Positions 49,932 to 61,000 of a stretch of 64,000 nucleotides of DNA are shown here, piece by piece; position 1 is the stretch's first letter; every line of letters begins with the position of its first letter. Both the position numbers and the translations under genes were made by a program. The stretch comes from Colletotrichum lupini (Eukaryota > Ascomycota > Sordariomycetes > Glomerellales > Glomerellaceae): NCBI RefSeq assembly GCF_023278565.1, contig NC_064682.1, positions 1,364,001 to 1,428,000 of the forward strand. Reading direction: 5' to 3'. Under the pieces are notes generated by a model that saw only the letters and a list, made by a program, of their open reading frames with translations, ran no database searches and was not told where the DNA came from.

Positions 49932-50580
49932 CAATGCTTTTGATTTCCACACTTTCACGACATCGACGATCTCATTTCGTCTCTTTTTTGTCCTGATTAG
50001 CCGCCATAGACCTTAGAAGTCAGCTATGAACGGCCTGACAGTAGATGAAACCTGACGAGACATATCGCTCTGTCCTTACATGAAGGTTCAAGGCTCGCTA
50101 ACGTGGATTCGGCTCTGAGAGCTGGAATGAAAGGTAGATATATACATGATAACAATTCGAATTCATTGACTGGAGTCCTGCGGTGCTTGATGATCATCAA
50201 CTTCACTTTACCGCAACTGCGCAGGTAAAATGCGCAATAATCAGCGGTGGTGAATCTTGGGATCTTCCAAACTTCAATAGTCCCGGTCAGCTAGTAGTTC
50301 GCCGTGAGTGTTGTCTCAGGCCTAAACACTCGACGGCCTAATAGTACCAGTGGTGAGCGTTGCTCAGCCGACGTTCCACTATGATGTTGGGCGGTGGAGA
50401 GTCAATTTGGAGATATTGGTGACTGAAGAAGCTACTGGAAAAACAAAACCAAGGAGGCTCTCAAGGCAGATGCCTTCAAGGTCTGCTTTGATTAGGATAA
50501 TATCAATGTAATATTGACCAATCAGTAGTAACCTCATGTGATATCAAGCATCGAGCAGATCAAGACACCGGCGTGTGCAG
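49932..50580. other. Intergenic, no gene seen
   Basis: About 650 bp downstream of the tRNA. A T-run that may end polymerase III transcription follows at 49984-49991 (ctcttttttg). Nothing else was recognised. Confidence 0.5.
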
Positions 50581-51142
50581 TCAGGGAATAAAGAGACTAG
50601 GCTCGTTGGATATCGCATTCCCGTACTGGACTGCCTGTTGGATTGCATCTACAAAAACATCTTCGTTATGAAAAGACCAGAGCACATCAGGCCATGTATC
50701 TACCCCGCCCGCTGTACGCGGCTCAACTCGGAAATCCCTTGACGCAACGGTGACTTGGCTCTCAAACACGAGATATCGAATGCTTCGGTGACTGGCACGT
50801 CAATGTCTTGCTCGGCGCACTGAATGTGGAGAGTGGTTCGGCCCGTTCTCCGCAGATGATTCTCTTAATGGAATCCGATTCGCTGATGGTATCGAACCGC
50901 ATGAGTGCGTCTTTCCAGTTGTAGATCAGCCTAACGCCCACTGGACGATTTTGCCTTTTCGAGCAAGCTGCCGTTGCATTCATGCTACAGTTCAGGCGTG
51001 ATCTGATGCCTCCATCCAGAGACTTCTCGGACTGCCGATGACATCTTCCATCGTTGTCGTAAACCCCGCTCATTCCCTGATCCACGTAGATGGCTGGATA
51101 TAACCCCCCCTTATCTGTGCAAATAATCTCCATATCACACAC
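50581..51142 (-). pseudogene. Possible frameshifted hypothetical gene
   Basis: Two adjacent minus-strand frames have protein-like composition and could be parts of one gene. The first contains GVRLIYNWKDALMRFD and SDSIKRIICGERA. The second, in another frame, contains SQVTVASRDFRVEP and WPDVLWSFHNEDVFVDAIQQ and ends at 50581. A bridging stretch in the third frame reads LHIQCAEQDIDVPVTEAFD. No ATG leads the first part (it opens at GTG) and no splice sites join the pieces cleanly, so decay by small indels seems likelier than introns. I do not recognise the family. It lies 70 bp upstream of, and divergent from, the monooxygenase gene. Confidence 0.35.
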
Positions 51143-51212
51143 GTCATCATTTTATCTCTGTTCGAAGCGGAATTCTTACGACAACATCCCATCGCAGAGT
51201 TGAGTTGTCAAT

Positions 51213-52934
51213 ATGGCTCAGCCTATCGAGGTCGATGCCCTCGTCGTGGGGGCAGGATTCGGCGGTATCTACGCAACATACAGCCTAACCCGCATGCAAC
51301 CGCGCATGAAAGTCCAAACTATCGATATGGCCAGCGACGTTGGAGGCACATGGTACTGGAATAGATATCCCGGTGCCATGAGCGACACAGAGAGCTACCT
51401 GTATCGTTACTCCTGGGACAAGGACGACCTGCAAACGTATCCCTGGTCGCACCATTACGTCTACCAGCCCGAGATCCTGAAATATCTAGAACATGTTGTG
51501 GCGAAGCACGACTTGCGAAAGTACATGTCGTTCAACTGTCAGATGCAGTCGGCGACGTGGGACGACAGTCTACATCGCTGGCGGATCGAGTGTTCCACGA
51601 TAGGGACCAGCTCCGAGAGAATCGTGTATCATGCTCGATACCTCATCAACTCGCTTGGCGTACTTTCCAAGGCGAATTATCCAGACATCCCCGGCTTGAA
51701 AGATTACCAGGGCATCACGTGCCACACTGCAAAGTGGGATGATACCATCGACCTAAAGGGAAAGAGAGTCGGCATAATCGGGAGCGGTTCCACCGGCGTG
51801 CAAGTCATGACGGCAATCGCACCTCTCGTGGGTCAACTCACTCTCTTCCAACGACGAGCACAATACTCGGTACCCAGTGGCCAGGGGCCAGTCGACCCCA
51901 GCTATCGACAGAAGATCAACGCAAACTACGACACGATCTGGGACAACGTCTGGTCCTCGAGAATGGGATTCGGGGTCCCAGAAGTAACCCGCAAAGCGAC
52001 CGACGCGACGCCCGAAGAGAGAAAGCAGGCCTTTGAGGAAGTCTGGTCCCAAGGAAACGGGTTCCGCTTCATGTTCAGCGCCTTTGGCGACATCGTCACC
52101 AGCGAAGAAGCTAACGAGGCCGCCTGTGACTTCATACGCGGCGAAATCGACGAGATTGTCAAAGACCCTCGTAAAGCGCAGATTTTGAAACCTCGGGAGG
52201 CGTATGCGAGACGACCGCTCTGCGATTTTGGATATTACCAAATCTTCAACCGCGATAACGTTGACGTGGTGGACCTCCAGGCGAACGGCATCAGACGTCT
52301 GGTTCCTCAAGGGGTTGAGTTGGCCGACGGGACCGTTCATGAGGTTGATGTGCTCATTTTCGCCACGGGATTCGAGGCAGTCGACGGCAGCTACACGAGG
52401 ATCCATGTGACGGGTCGAAATGGCACGTTAAAAGACCATTGGGGTGATGGAGCTACGACCTTCGGCGCCGTTGCTTGCGCTGGCTTCCCCAACATGTTTC
52501 TCATTTCTGGGCCTCAGAGCCCTTTCGCCAATTTCCCTCCCATCGTGGAGTTAGAGGTCAACTTCATCATGTCGATTATACAGTACGCCGAAGGCTCGCC
52601 TTCAGAAACAGAGCCAAAAGAAGGCGAGGGGGTTGATAGCTTGGGCAAAGAAGCAGTCCATACACGTAGCCAAAGGAGGCGGATGATCATGGAGGCCAAG
52701 GGGCAAGCCGAATCAGACTGGGTAGAGCTGTGTGATAGCATGCTGAAGGGGTCTCTATTCGCCAAGACTCCCAGTTGGATTTTGAGCCAGAACATTCCCG
52801 GGAAGAAGACCAACACTAACTTCTTCTTTGGTGGGCTGCGACCGTATCTAAAGTTTGTTGATGAAGAGGTCTCTGCAGGGTTTCCAGGGTTTCAACAATC
52901 AGTGGCGCAAGAGGATGTCGTTGCCCACTTGTGA
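51213..52934 (+). CDS. Baeyer-Villiger-type FAD monooxygenase
   Basis: A single exon of 573 residues, in the usual range for type I Baeyer-Villiger monooxygenases. The FAD-binding Rossmann motif GAGFGGIY lies at residues 13-20, followed by DVGGTWYWNRYPGAMSD. The family fingerprint YQGITCHTAKWDD (residues 165-177) follows the F-x-G-x3-H-x3-W pattern with Tyr in the first place. A second, NADPH-binding motif, GIIGSGSTGVQV, starts at residue 187. FATGFEAVDGSY and NMFLISGPQSPFANFPP near the end are typical of cyclohexanone/cyclododecanone-type members. Such enzymes insert oxygen next to a ketone, giving esters or lactones, in catabolism or secondary metabolism. The substrate cannot be predicted. 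No biosynthetic cluster is visible around it. The ATG is the first in the frame and directly precedes the FAD domain. Confidence 0.93.
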   Translation: MAQPIEVDALVVGAGFGGIYATYSLTRMQPRMKVQTIDMASDVGGTWYWNRYPGAMSDTESYLYRYSWDKDDLQTYPWSHHYVYQPEILKYLEHVVAKHDLRKYMSFNCQMQSATWDDSLHRWRIECSTIGTSSERIVYHARYLINSLGVLSKANYPDIPGLKDYQGITCHTAKWDDTIDLKGKRVGIIGSGSTGVQVMTAIAPLVGQLTLFQRRAQYSVPSGQGPVDPSYRQKINANYDTIWDNVWSSRMGFGVPEVTRKATDATPEERKQAFEEVWSQGNGFRFMFSAFGDIVTSEEANEAACDFIRGEIDEIVKDPRKAQILKPREAYARRPLCDFGYYQIFNRDNVDVVDLQANGIRRLVPQGVELADGTVHEVDVLIFATGFEAVDGSYTRIHVTGRNGTLKDHWGDGATTFGAVACAGFPNMFLISGPQSPFANFPPIVELEVNFIMSIIQYAEGSPSETEPKEGEGVDSLGKEAVHTRSQRRRMIMEAKGQAESDWVELCDSMLKGSLFAKTPSWILSQNIPGKKTNTNFFFGGLRPYLKFVDEEVSAGFPGFQQSVAQEDVVAHL

Positions 52935-53768
52935 GCTGGCATGAGGCTACATGTAGTGATTCCATGTAGTTTTTACATACTGATAATATGGCCTCCACAT
53001 GATTGGTTCTTTTCCATGTTGCAATGGTTGTAATTACCTAGGTGACCTAGATAGACCATGAATCATGTCTCAGCATTAGGTTGGATAGATCCAATGTTTC
53101 TTCAAGGATGTTAAGATCACTAAAAGATCTTTCCGCGAAAGTATGTATGTCTACGTGCAATATCGCATATTTCCACACTCTACGGCACCGATTCACTCGC
53201 ACTCGATGAGAACAGGCGAGTGGCCTCTAGTGTAGTCACTCATGAACTAAACAGCAATCTACACAGCAGTACTTACTTTTTTGACCAATGCCGTGCCGAG
53301 GGATGCAAAATCAAGAGGCCGTCAGGTCCAGGTTTTGACGTTCACTCACTATCTTATTCCTTGAAACAATTATCGAGAAGAATAGTGAGGTACGAAGGAG
53401 GGTGCCAAAGTAGGTAAGAAACCATTGGGCTTAAGTTTTATCGTTCGTTCACTGTCGTCTTCATCAAACCAATTACCAAGACCAACAATGAGGCATGAAG
53501 TAGGATGCGTTCCTTTGTTCTGGCTCAAGAAAGTTCGTCACACTTAGGGATAGTGTTCGGGCTGCTTGGATGGGGACGGAACTGTTACGCGCTAGAAGCC
53601 CGCGATTCCATAAGTGCAACCGAGCAGAGTCACATCTCATGCAATTCCCCAAATCGTAGTTACCTAAGATGAAGAACCTTCAAACAAGGTAAGGTTTAAT
53701 GGCCCATCTGGAAATTTATGCTGATTACATGGCTGCCGGCGCATGACGCGGACCAATCCATTCATACA
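52935..53768. other. Intergenic between convergent genes
   Basis: An 834-bp spacer holding the 3' UTRs of the monooxygenase and MutY genes. It contains no recognisable gene. Confidence 0.55.
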
Positions 53769-55748
53769 CTACTCGTACCTCTCCCTCACCAAGGCCCAGG
53801 ACTTGCGCATCCCAGTCCCCATAGACTCCTCATCAATCTCCTCAACCGTAGCCCATCGATGTCGCGCGTGCGACGAGACGAGGTCTTCAGAGCAATCTAC
53901 CTCGAAGAGATGCACATGCATCGTAAGCTTCAGGTGAGAAAACAACCACGGCACACTGCCCAGCTCCCCGGCATGTTTCAGCTTCCACTTCTTGTTTCCA
54001 ACACCGTTGATGAGTCCCGATACATATCCTTGAGCGTCCTTCTTCCGCGACGTCGCGGTGTTGCCGCTAGTAGACGGCAGCGTGTGGCTGGGTAACTCCC
54101 ACAACCCGGCGAGGAGTCCCTTCTCCGGGCGCCTGTGTATCAGGAATCGCCCGTCGTCGCTGCACCGAACTGCGCAGACCAGGGCCTCTTCCTCTCTAAC
54201 TGCTTTCTTGACCACCTTGAGGGGGAACTTTCGAGCGTGTTCCGCGACGAATTCTAGTGTTCTTGCATCGATTTGGGCAACCTTGGGTTGCGCTTCCTCC
54301 TCTTCCTCCTTCTTTTTGGCTGTTTTTGAGGTGAAGAAGGCGGATAACGTCGCCTGCTTTGGCCCCGGTTGCGTCTTTACGCCCTTCTTAGCCCCCTTTG
54401 CCGGCTTCCGCTTGAGCGACTCACCTTCGGAATCTTCCTCAGAGAGCGTGGTCTCGTCTGCGGCTTCTTCAAAGGGTTCGCAAATCGAGCATAGGTCCTC
54501 AATGTCCTCGGCCTTTTCAGCCGCCTTCCTCGACTTCTTGGCTGCTATTTGAAGGCCCTCTGCGTACGCTCGGCACGTAGAGGTGACTGGACACTCGCCG
54601 CAGTTTGGCTTTGGCGTGCAGACGGTGCTTCCAAGTTCCATCAAGGCCTGGCCCCACCGTCCAGGACGATCACTCAGCGGCGCCTTCTCAGAAAGCTCAG
54701 CGTCATCTTCGTTAGATCCATCCTTCGCAACGGCCTTGACGAGCGCATCCGCAGCTGCCCAGAGCAAATCAATGACAGCCTTGTCCGTCTTGGCATTCCC
54801 ATACAGCCCTAACTGCCTGCTCAGCACGCGAAGCACATTCCCATCAACCATGGGCGCCGCCTCACCAAACACAATAGCAGCGACGGCACCGGCCGTGTAC
54901 CGACCCACGCCCGGGACTTTGGCCTCGAGCTCGGCCGTGTCGGAGGGCATCAAACCCCGCCAGGCCGGGTCCGCGACGACCAGCTTTGCGGCCTCGTGGA
55001 TCCTCGTGGCGCGGCTGTAGTAGCCCAGCCCGCGCCAGGCGCTCAGCACGTCCTCGGGCTCGGCGGCCGCGAGGTCGTGGATCGTGGGCCAGCGGGCCAT
55101 CCATCTGTTCCAGTAGTCGATCACCACGGCGACACGGGTCTGCTGGAGCATGATTTCGCTGATCCAGACTTCGTAGGCGCGCTTTTCGAGGGCGCTGCGG
55201 AGGTCGGCGGCGTCGTTTGGCGAAGTCTTTGCAGGGTCGATCCAGGGTTTGCGCCAGGGCATGCCGCGGGTTGTGCTGATGGAGTCGAACCAGCCGAGGA
55301 GAGCATCGCGCCCGCACCGGCCGGGTTGGCCATCTAGGAGGAGAGGGCGGTGGTACGAGGTGGCATGCGTCCTTGATGCGGCGGGCGAGCAGCAGGCATC
55401 CTGCGTCGCCGGCTGCTGCTGGGGTGGACCAAAGAGACGCACATGGAGTTTTGCGGTGTCTGCTTTTCGAGCTTTGGGGTTCTTCTCGACCTTGCGCCTC
55501 TTTGGCGGCGGCTCAATAACGTCCTTCACATCGTCGCCTTCGTCGTCTTGAAGAGTTGGGTTGAAGTCTTCTTCTGACGCGTCCTTGGATGCCGGGGGTG
55601 ATACAGGTGCACACTTTTTGGTGGCTACCGAGCGTGATCTAGACGTCGGCTTCTTGGTTTCTACATCTGGCTCGCTGTCGACTTGCGCCAAGATCCTCCT
55701 GGCTGCTGCGAGTGAACTTTGTCGACGGACTAGACGACGTTGAATCAT
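53769..55748 (-). CDS. Adenine DNA glycosylase (MutY/MYH)
   Basis: A single exon, 659 residues, longer than bacterial MutY because of N-terminal and linker extensions. Residues 1-130 are basic and disordered, with a nuclear-signal-like PPPKRRKVEK. The glycosylase core has SEIMLQQTRV near 197-206, the helix-hairpin-helix VPGVGRYTAGA near 288-298 and catalytic Asp302 in VDGN. Iron-sulfur cysteines are Cys377, 383, 386 and 392, spaced X5-X2-X5. The linker (about 400-520) has a CSIC pair at 420-423 and a PCNA-box-like QATLSAFF at 465-472. The C-terminus is the NUDIX-like 8-oxoG recognition domain (LAGLWELPSH). The enzyme removes adenine paired with 8-oxoguanine in nuclear, possibly mitochondrial, base-excision repair. 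The start ATG is the first in the frame. Confidence 0.95.
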   Translation of the reverse strand: MIQRRLVRRQSSLAAARRILAQVDSEPDVETKKPTSRSRSVATKKCAPVSPPASKDASEEDFNPTLQDDEGDDVKDVIEPPPKRRKVEKNPKARKADTAKLHVRLFGPPQQQPATQDACCSPAASRTHATSYHRPLLLDGQPGRCGRDALLGWFDSISTTRGMPWRKPWIDPAKTSPNDAADLRSALEKRAYEVWISEIMLQQTRVAVVIDYWNRWMARWPTIHDLAAAEPEDVLSAWRGLGYYSRATRIHEAAKLVVADPAWRGLMPSDTAELEAKVPGVGRYTAGAVAAIVFGEAAPMVDGNVLRVLSRQLGLYGNAKTDKAVIDLLWAAADALVKAVAKDGSNEDDAELSEKAPLSDRPGRWGQALMELGSTVCTPKPNCGECPVTSTCRAYAEGLQIAAKKSRKAAEKAEDIEDLCSICEPFEEAADETTLSEEDSEGESLKRKPAKGAKKGVKTQPGPKQATLSAFFTSKTAKKKEEEEEAQPKVAQIDARTLEFVAEHARKFPLKVVKKAVREEEALVCAVRCSDDGRFLIHRRPEKGLLAGLWELPSHTLPSTSGNTATSRKKDAQGYVSGLINGVGNKKWKLKHAGELGSVPWLFSHLKLTMHVHLFEVDCSEDLVSSHARHRWATVEEIDEESMGTGMRKSWALVRERYE

Positions 55749-56108
55749 GGTGATGTTTGGGAGACGCGACGAGAAGACGCGTCGTGGAGTAAAGTGGTCC
55801 GAATTTCACTTCAGGTACATTTGACGGGTGAATAGCAAATAATTAGCGTCGATTCAGGGATGCGTTCGCTGCAATTCAGATCGCAGCGGACAGTCAGGGT
55901 CCTGAAGCGCCGCAGCTCAGGCACAGACCACTACAATCCAAGATGCACGCAAGACGTGGTTTTTGTTATGGACAGCATATTAAGCAACGGCAAACTCTTA
56001 ACACTGAACATCTACAACTTCCAAGAGACGCATCATGGAGCTTCGACTTCGGTCCCAGTATCCGCATGATCAGCAAAAGCAAAGTTACGAGCAGACAGCA
56101 AAAAATTC
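55749..56108. other. Intergenic, MutY promoter side
   Basis: A 360-bp stretch between the MutY start codon and the tRNA. No further feature was seen. Confidence 0.55.
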
Positions 56109-56200
56109 AGGTCCTACCAGGATTCGAACCTGGGCCTACGGAAGGATCTCATTATATTTCAATCAGAATCCGACGTCCTAACCAACTAGACTATAGGACC
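56109..56200 (-). tRNA. tRNA-Gln (CTG) with intron
   Basis: On the minus strand the acceptor GGTCCTA pairs with TAGGACC. The T arm is CCAGG-TTCGAAT-CCTGG and the D arm lies in TAGTCTAGTTGGTTAGGA. The best anticodon arm is TCGGA with loop TTCTGA, then an intron of about 19 bases, then TCCGT. This gives anticodon CTG (Gln) with one T-T mismatch at the base of the stem. An alternative stem (GGATT/GATCC) would read GAT, but the overall body matches fungal Gln tRNAs better. Confidence 0.75.
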
Positions 56201-56438
56201 AGCTTCACGATGATTCTTGATGACGTTGCCGCCGAATCTCGCTGTCCATGGCAGTCCACTGCCGTGTCGTGAACGACCAGCGAGGTTTGAATACCGCCAT
56301 TCGAGCAGCTGGGGACGTGAAGCTTCGGTCCAGGTAGCTTGAAGGGTGGTACAGTCTCGTGATGACCCTTCGCTGGCTCAGCTTGCCTTGGGGTTGGACT
56401 CCCTAGCTGCATCTGCCAGACAAACCGGCCATCGTGCC

Positions 56439-57103
56439 TCACTCTGTCCAGCCATCGCCAGCGCAGGTCATCCAGTTCACTCCAACGAGCTTCAGACCAT
56501 GCTTGTCCGCGAACTCAGCAGGCTTCCATGAGCGCCTCTGAACAAATTCCTCTCCGCCGACATCCTCCTTCTTGAGATCCAGTCCTTGGGGTTCCCGGTA
56601 GAGCAGGAAGAGGTACCTGTGCGGCTTTGAGCTACAAGGTAAGGCAGAGTCAGCAAGGTCACTTTTAAAGGCTGCCCAAATCATTGAGACTGTCTGTCGA
56701 CTCACTCGTCCTTGGGTCCGGGTCCGAGAAACTCAGTCAACGCCGGCTTCGTCTGCGCAACGACCGCGCCCCCACTGAGCGGCTGCAGCCCGGGTAGGAC
56801 CCAATGGCGCCAGAACGCAAACTGCGGGTTGTCCGGGGTGGGCGCGTCCGGGTCTGTTAGGAAGAGGGTGTACGAGGCACCGGATTCGGCTCCCTCCTCG
56901 GCCGCGAACGAGATGCTGGGTGCAAGCTTGCACTCGCCCGCGCGGAAGAAGTTGCCCACATCGACGGCCTTATCCGCGAACGAGACCTCGAGCTTGATCG
57001 TCGGCCTAAACCCCTCTGGTATCAGTACCGCCGCTGAGCCCGGGACGAGCTTGGCTTGCTCGAGCGTGCTAGTGAGCTTTTGCGCGTGGTCGGAGAGTGA
57101 CAT
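56439..57103 (-). CDS. PEBP-family protein
   Basis: Two exons (57103-56706 and 56631-56439), with a 74-bp GTGAGT...TAG intron, give about 196 residues, normal for the family. Conserved PEBP elements are ASYTLFLTDPDAPTPDN (anion-binding pocket), FAFWRHWVLPG and HRYLFLLYREP, the last rebuilt just after the intron (KDDSKPHRYLF). The C-terminus is GLKLVGVNWMTCAGDGWTE. Relatives include the yeast carboxypeptidase Y inhibitor Tfs1 and phosphatidylethanolamine-binding or Raf-kinase-inhibitor proteins. The likely role is cytosolic inhibition of a protease or modulation of signalling. No signal peptide is visible. The ATG at 57103 opens a frame that fits the usual N-terminus. Confidence 0.92.
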
Positions 57104-58012
57104 TGTTGCGAGGGAGAGAGAAAAGATGGCTCAAATGGATTGATGTAAAGTCAACTTGGAGGGTGAGATCGCATTCTTGAAGGATCTTTTTGAACGATCG
57201 CCTGCGGGCGATATTAGCCCGAAGACATGATGCGTGATGACCTACGCGGGGTTGAGCGTGGGATGAGGGGAATTGACGCCAGTGGTGGAAAATTGGTGGC
57301 GTAGCTGCACGAAGGGTCTTGGCAGATGTAGAGGTTCTCGTTGTAACATATGTCAAGTTTGGCTGCGAAAGAGATATCCACGGGTCAAATCTGCTGCCGT
57401 GGGAGTTTGGTGGTTGCAATGGTGAAGATAATAGTCTCGTGAAATTGGACGTTGTCGCAGAGACAAGTCAAAAGAACCACCATGGTTGATAGTAATATGA
57501 AGCCTTGTGCGCTCCATGATCGACCAGCCAGGAGCAGCCTTTACGTCTTTTTCTACATCGTGCACGGAGTAGAACGAGAGTAAGAAACACGGTCGAGTTC
57601 GATTTCTCATCAACATAGCTATTCTAGAATCCAGCCCTCCATTCGAGGGGAAATCACCAAGATCCATGAGATCAGTGGATTGGATAAACCCACTGACAAT
57701 TGTTCATCAAGAAAGGCTCTTCCCAGTGGGTGAGTTTGGTGCGAAGCTTAACTTCTCGTACATCTTAGATCGCCGCAATCCGGAACTTTTCCCATGAGAC
57801 GATCTGAAGAGCTAGGGCAAATCCACCTCAAAAGTTCGCTCTTTTTCGCCCTTTTTTTTCTCTTTCCATTCCTGCCTACGCCTCTTGTGCCGCGACCACT
57901 ATGGCGATAGGAGCGAGCTGGGGCAGGAGCTCGGGCCAAGCGCGGCGCTGAGAGTAGTTTTCCTACTAGTAGCCCTACAAACCCTAAACCCGTCATCCAA
58001 TCATATCTCATA
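57104..58012. other. Intergenic, PEBP promoter side
   Basis: About 900 bp between the PEBP start codon and the tRNA-Asn. Only short, non-conserved open frames are present. A T-rich run (ccctttttttttctc) lies near 57850. Confidence 0.5.
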
Positions 58013-58086
58013 TCCCCGATGGCACAATTGGCTAGCGCGTCAGACTGTTAATCTGGAGGTTGGTGGTTCGAGCCCACCTCGGGGAG
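58013..58086 (+). tRNA. tRNA-Asn (GTT)
   Basis: The acceptor TCCCCGA pairs with TCGGGGA. The anticodon arm is CAGA-CTGTTAA-TCTG with anticodon GTT. The T arm is GGTGG-TTCGAGC-CCACC. The gene is intronless and folds fully. Position 58086 is the discriminator base. Confidence 0.97.
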
Positions 58087-61000
58087 TTACAGCGGTTAGA
58101 TTCCGCCTAGACATGAGTGACTTTCCTTTTTGCTTTTGCGCCTTTCCCGTTCCTTCTTCCTCTTACGGTTATACCTAGGAAGCCGGAGTTTTCAACGATG
58201 TTTCTCTTGTATCCATCCGGCGAGCAATCACGGGCCAGCTTTGCCCTCCGGCGGGTCCACAAATACCTATTAGGCTGTTTTTGCTTTGCCGCGTTATAGA
58301 TATGTGATCCGTTTTCTAGGCGGCAAGAGTAAGCAATCATACTTCCCGCAGAGGTAACAAAAACCTGATTTGGAAGACTTTAACCTCGTTCCTGGCAGCT
58401 TCTACGGAACTTTCCAGAAACTGCCATACAGACAGCCCGATGATAGGCAAAAGGTGTCAATTGACTCTTACTTGCCATAACACTTGGGATCAATGACCCT
58501 GAGCCGGAGCGGAATCCGAGGTGCATTGCCTAAAGCAAAAACGATCATGAGGGGTCAGTCGGGTGGGCGGCGTAATCGCTTGGACCCCATGACAGCTCGA
58601 GCAACTTCTATGGACCACGACCGCAAGACATGGGATGAAAAGAAGGTGATCGCTCCGGATGTTCCGCTCCAAGTGGTGATGGTTGATAGTGCTAGAATGC
58701 ATCCCCCTTCTAGGTTTCGTCTCTCGAATACTCGCATTTGCTTCCCGTCCGAGGTTGGGCTGCTCGGAAAGACTCTCTCCAAGCGCCCGCCAGCTAGCGT
58801 CTTGGACGTCAGTCGAGTCGACGGTGATGAGGCCTCTTAAATCGAGGAACAGATGGAAACTTTCGAAGCTGGTAGAATAAGCTTTAATCGAGAACGGACA
58901 AAGTTAGGGGCGCCGGCTGGCAATGTAAGGCTGCTTGCGCATGATGTTGAGACGGACTTTCTCTGCGCTGAGTAAGGTCGTAGAAGCTTGTTGCTGTAGA
59001 GCGAGCGGGATCTCTAGGTCAGACTAGACGTGTTTGTAGACGAGAGACTCCCATAGCAAAAACGATATGGACTCTAGGGGCAAGAGCTGAGCATTTGTAG
59101 TCCTTAAAGTGTGCAGCTAACTTGGCTAAACGACTTGACGTTAAGAGGCCCATCTTGGCACTATGGGTGCTCAACTTGGCGTTGACAGCTTGAAGGCTAG
59201 AGTTGAGGCTGTTAAGGCCCAGAGAGTTGGCTCACGGCATGGCAGACAGTCGGTCTCGGGAGATGTCTGCAATGCAACTGCATTCCACCTCCCACGCTTG
59301 CCCGCCGCGGCGCCGCCATCTCGGTCCCGCATCTCAGTCAAGCCAAGTTCCCCGACCTCAACTTTCGCCATGAGTAAGGACCGACGATCGTACACGCGTC
59401 TCGCCGCTCCTCATGTTCACGACGCACCGTTGAATCAAGGTTTGATCTGGGTGCATGCAGCCCCTCAACCGCTAACCCGATTTTCATGTCCGAGCCGCCG
59501 CGATTGGAACACTACGCCCTCAACTCCTTGAGCCTCTCATACCCTCCCATCGGAACTCACAATGGGAACTATCTCGCGTCCAAACTCTATGCTCCATCAA
59601 TCATCATATGATGCTCGGACTGACCATCCCATGGCCACAACGAAAGCGACGCCGAGGCAGGTTTCCCATGTCATGGGCCGTGGCAGGCAATTTCCACCGG
59701 CGTCCCGTGCAGCCAGCCCCTCGTCGGCGGAACCTTTTTTAGACTTCTTCTCAACACCCTTGGGAAAGAGGGGCAAGGCGGGGTAGCTTCGTTGGGTAGC
59801 CGGCGAGACCGTCCGAAGAGCCAAGTACCATGTGCAAGCCTGGCCTGTTACGCCCAATTTACACCTGCACTGTTCAAGGTCTTCGCGCCCAGGTGTACAA
59901 GTCCGGTGTCTGTGAGCCCAGCAACGTCAATCATGATCGACACTATCCGTGCTGACACTCTGGATAAGCTCTCTTGAGTTGGAGCTATGATCCTGGGGTA
60001 GCTAGGCCGGGCAGCTTGGGTTCCTATCGCACATTCTGGCTATTCTAACTGGAATATCCTACTGGTCTAGTTGAACATGATAATGAGCACGATTCCAGTA
60101 TAGGTGAGTTGATTCGCAAGGAGGACTCTGAAAAGAAGTCTTTTGCAACTGTCCGCACGACTCGGAGCATAATATTCGCATGCTACGTAGTCGGAGACCG
60201 AGGCTCTGCGGCCATTACCAACCAGTTGAGGCAGCCACACAAAATCTCGCACCCACATACCCACGTGTAAGAAGCTTTCGCCGTGCCGGGACAATGATCT
60301 GCAGAACGATTCGTCACCCTGGAACCCTGGCTCAAAAATGTCAACCCAACAACATGGAAATGTCATTGATGAACGACATGCGATTTGAAACAGCGTACTT
60401 CGGATCACTTAGATGAACTGGTGTAGACCGGACGCGTTTACGTGTACGGTGCGGCTTTTTCCACAGCTTACAAGAAAGGTCTTTCTTTAAGCTCGTCTTT
60501 CTATGCTGCAAGATTTTGTATGGTTTTCAACCCGAATCGAAAAGTTGGCGGCTGATCGTTTTGCATGAATCAATGACACTCGATATATTCCCAATTACGG
60601 TGAAAAGGTCGGTGAAAAGTCTCCACCTAGTATCGTGTATTAGTGTTTACTCCATGTCGAGAATGAGTTTTTCAGCTAGGTCTGGGACATTAAAAGGATT
60701 GTACCAATCATGAAGCTATCCGAATGGCATGTTCTAAGCTTCACACTACGCTCCCTTGTCCGCCTGGATATCTCCTAGACTGAACCGACTCCTGCGCGAA
60801 AACGGCAAATTTGACTTCAACTCCACTCCTAGGAGGAGGGGCAAAGTTGGACATCGTCCTCCAATTCACTATCAAGTAAGCTTGTTACCGTTATGCGCAG
60901 CATGCAGACTGGCCTTAATTACACACGATGCTTGCGTGGACCAGAAGCTTGCTTTCTGGGGATAAGTAATTCGGTTCCTGGATTGCCCCTTAACTCTAGG

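Noticed and set aside
51753..52406. A 217-codon minus-strand frame inside the monooxygenase
   Set aside because: It is antisense to a clear FAD monooxygenase and has no recognisable content.
54862..55337. Arg-rich frames overlapping the MutY gene
   Set aside because: GC-rich codon bias opens the other frames. Catalytic motifs lie only in the long minus-strand frame.
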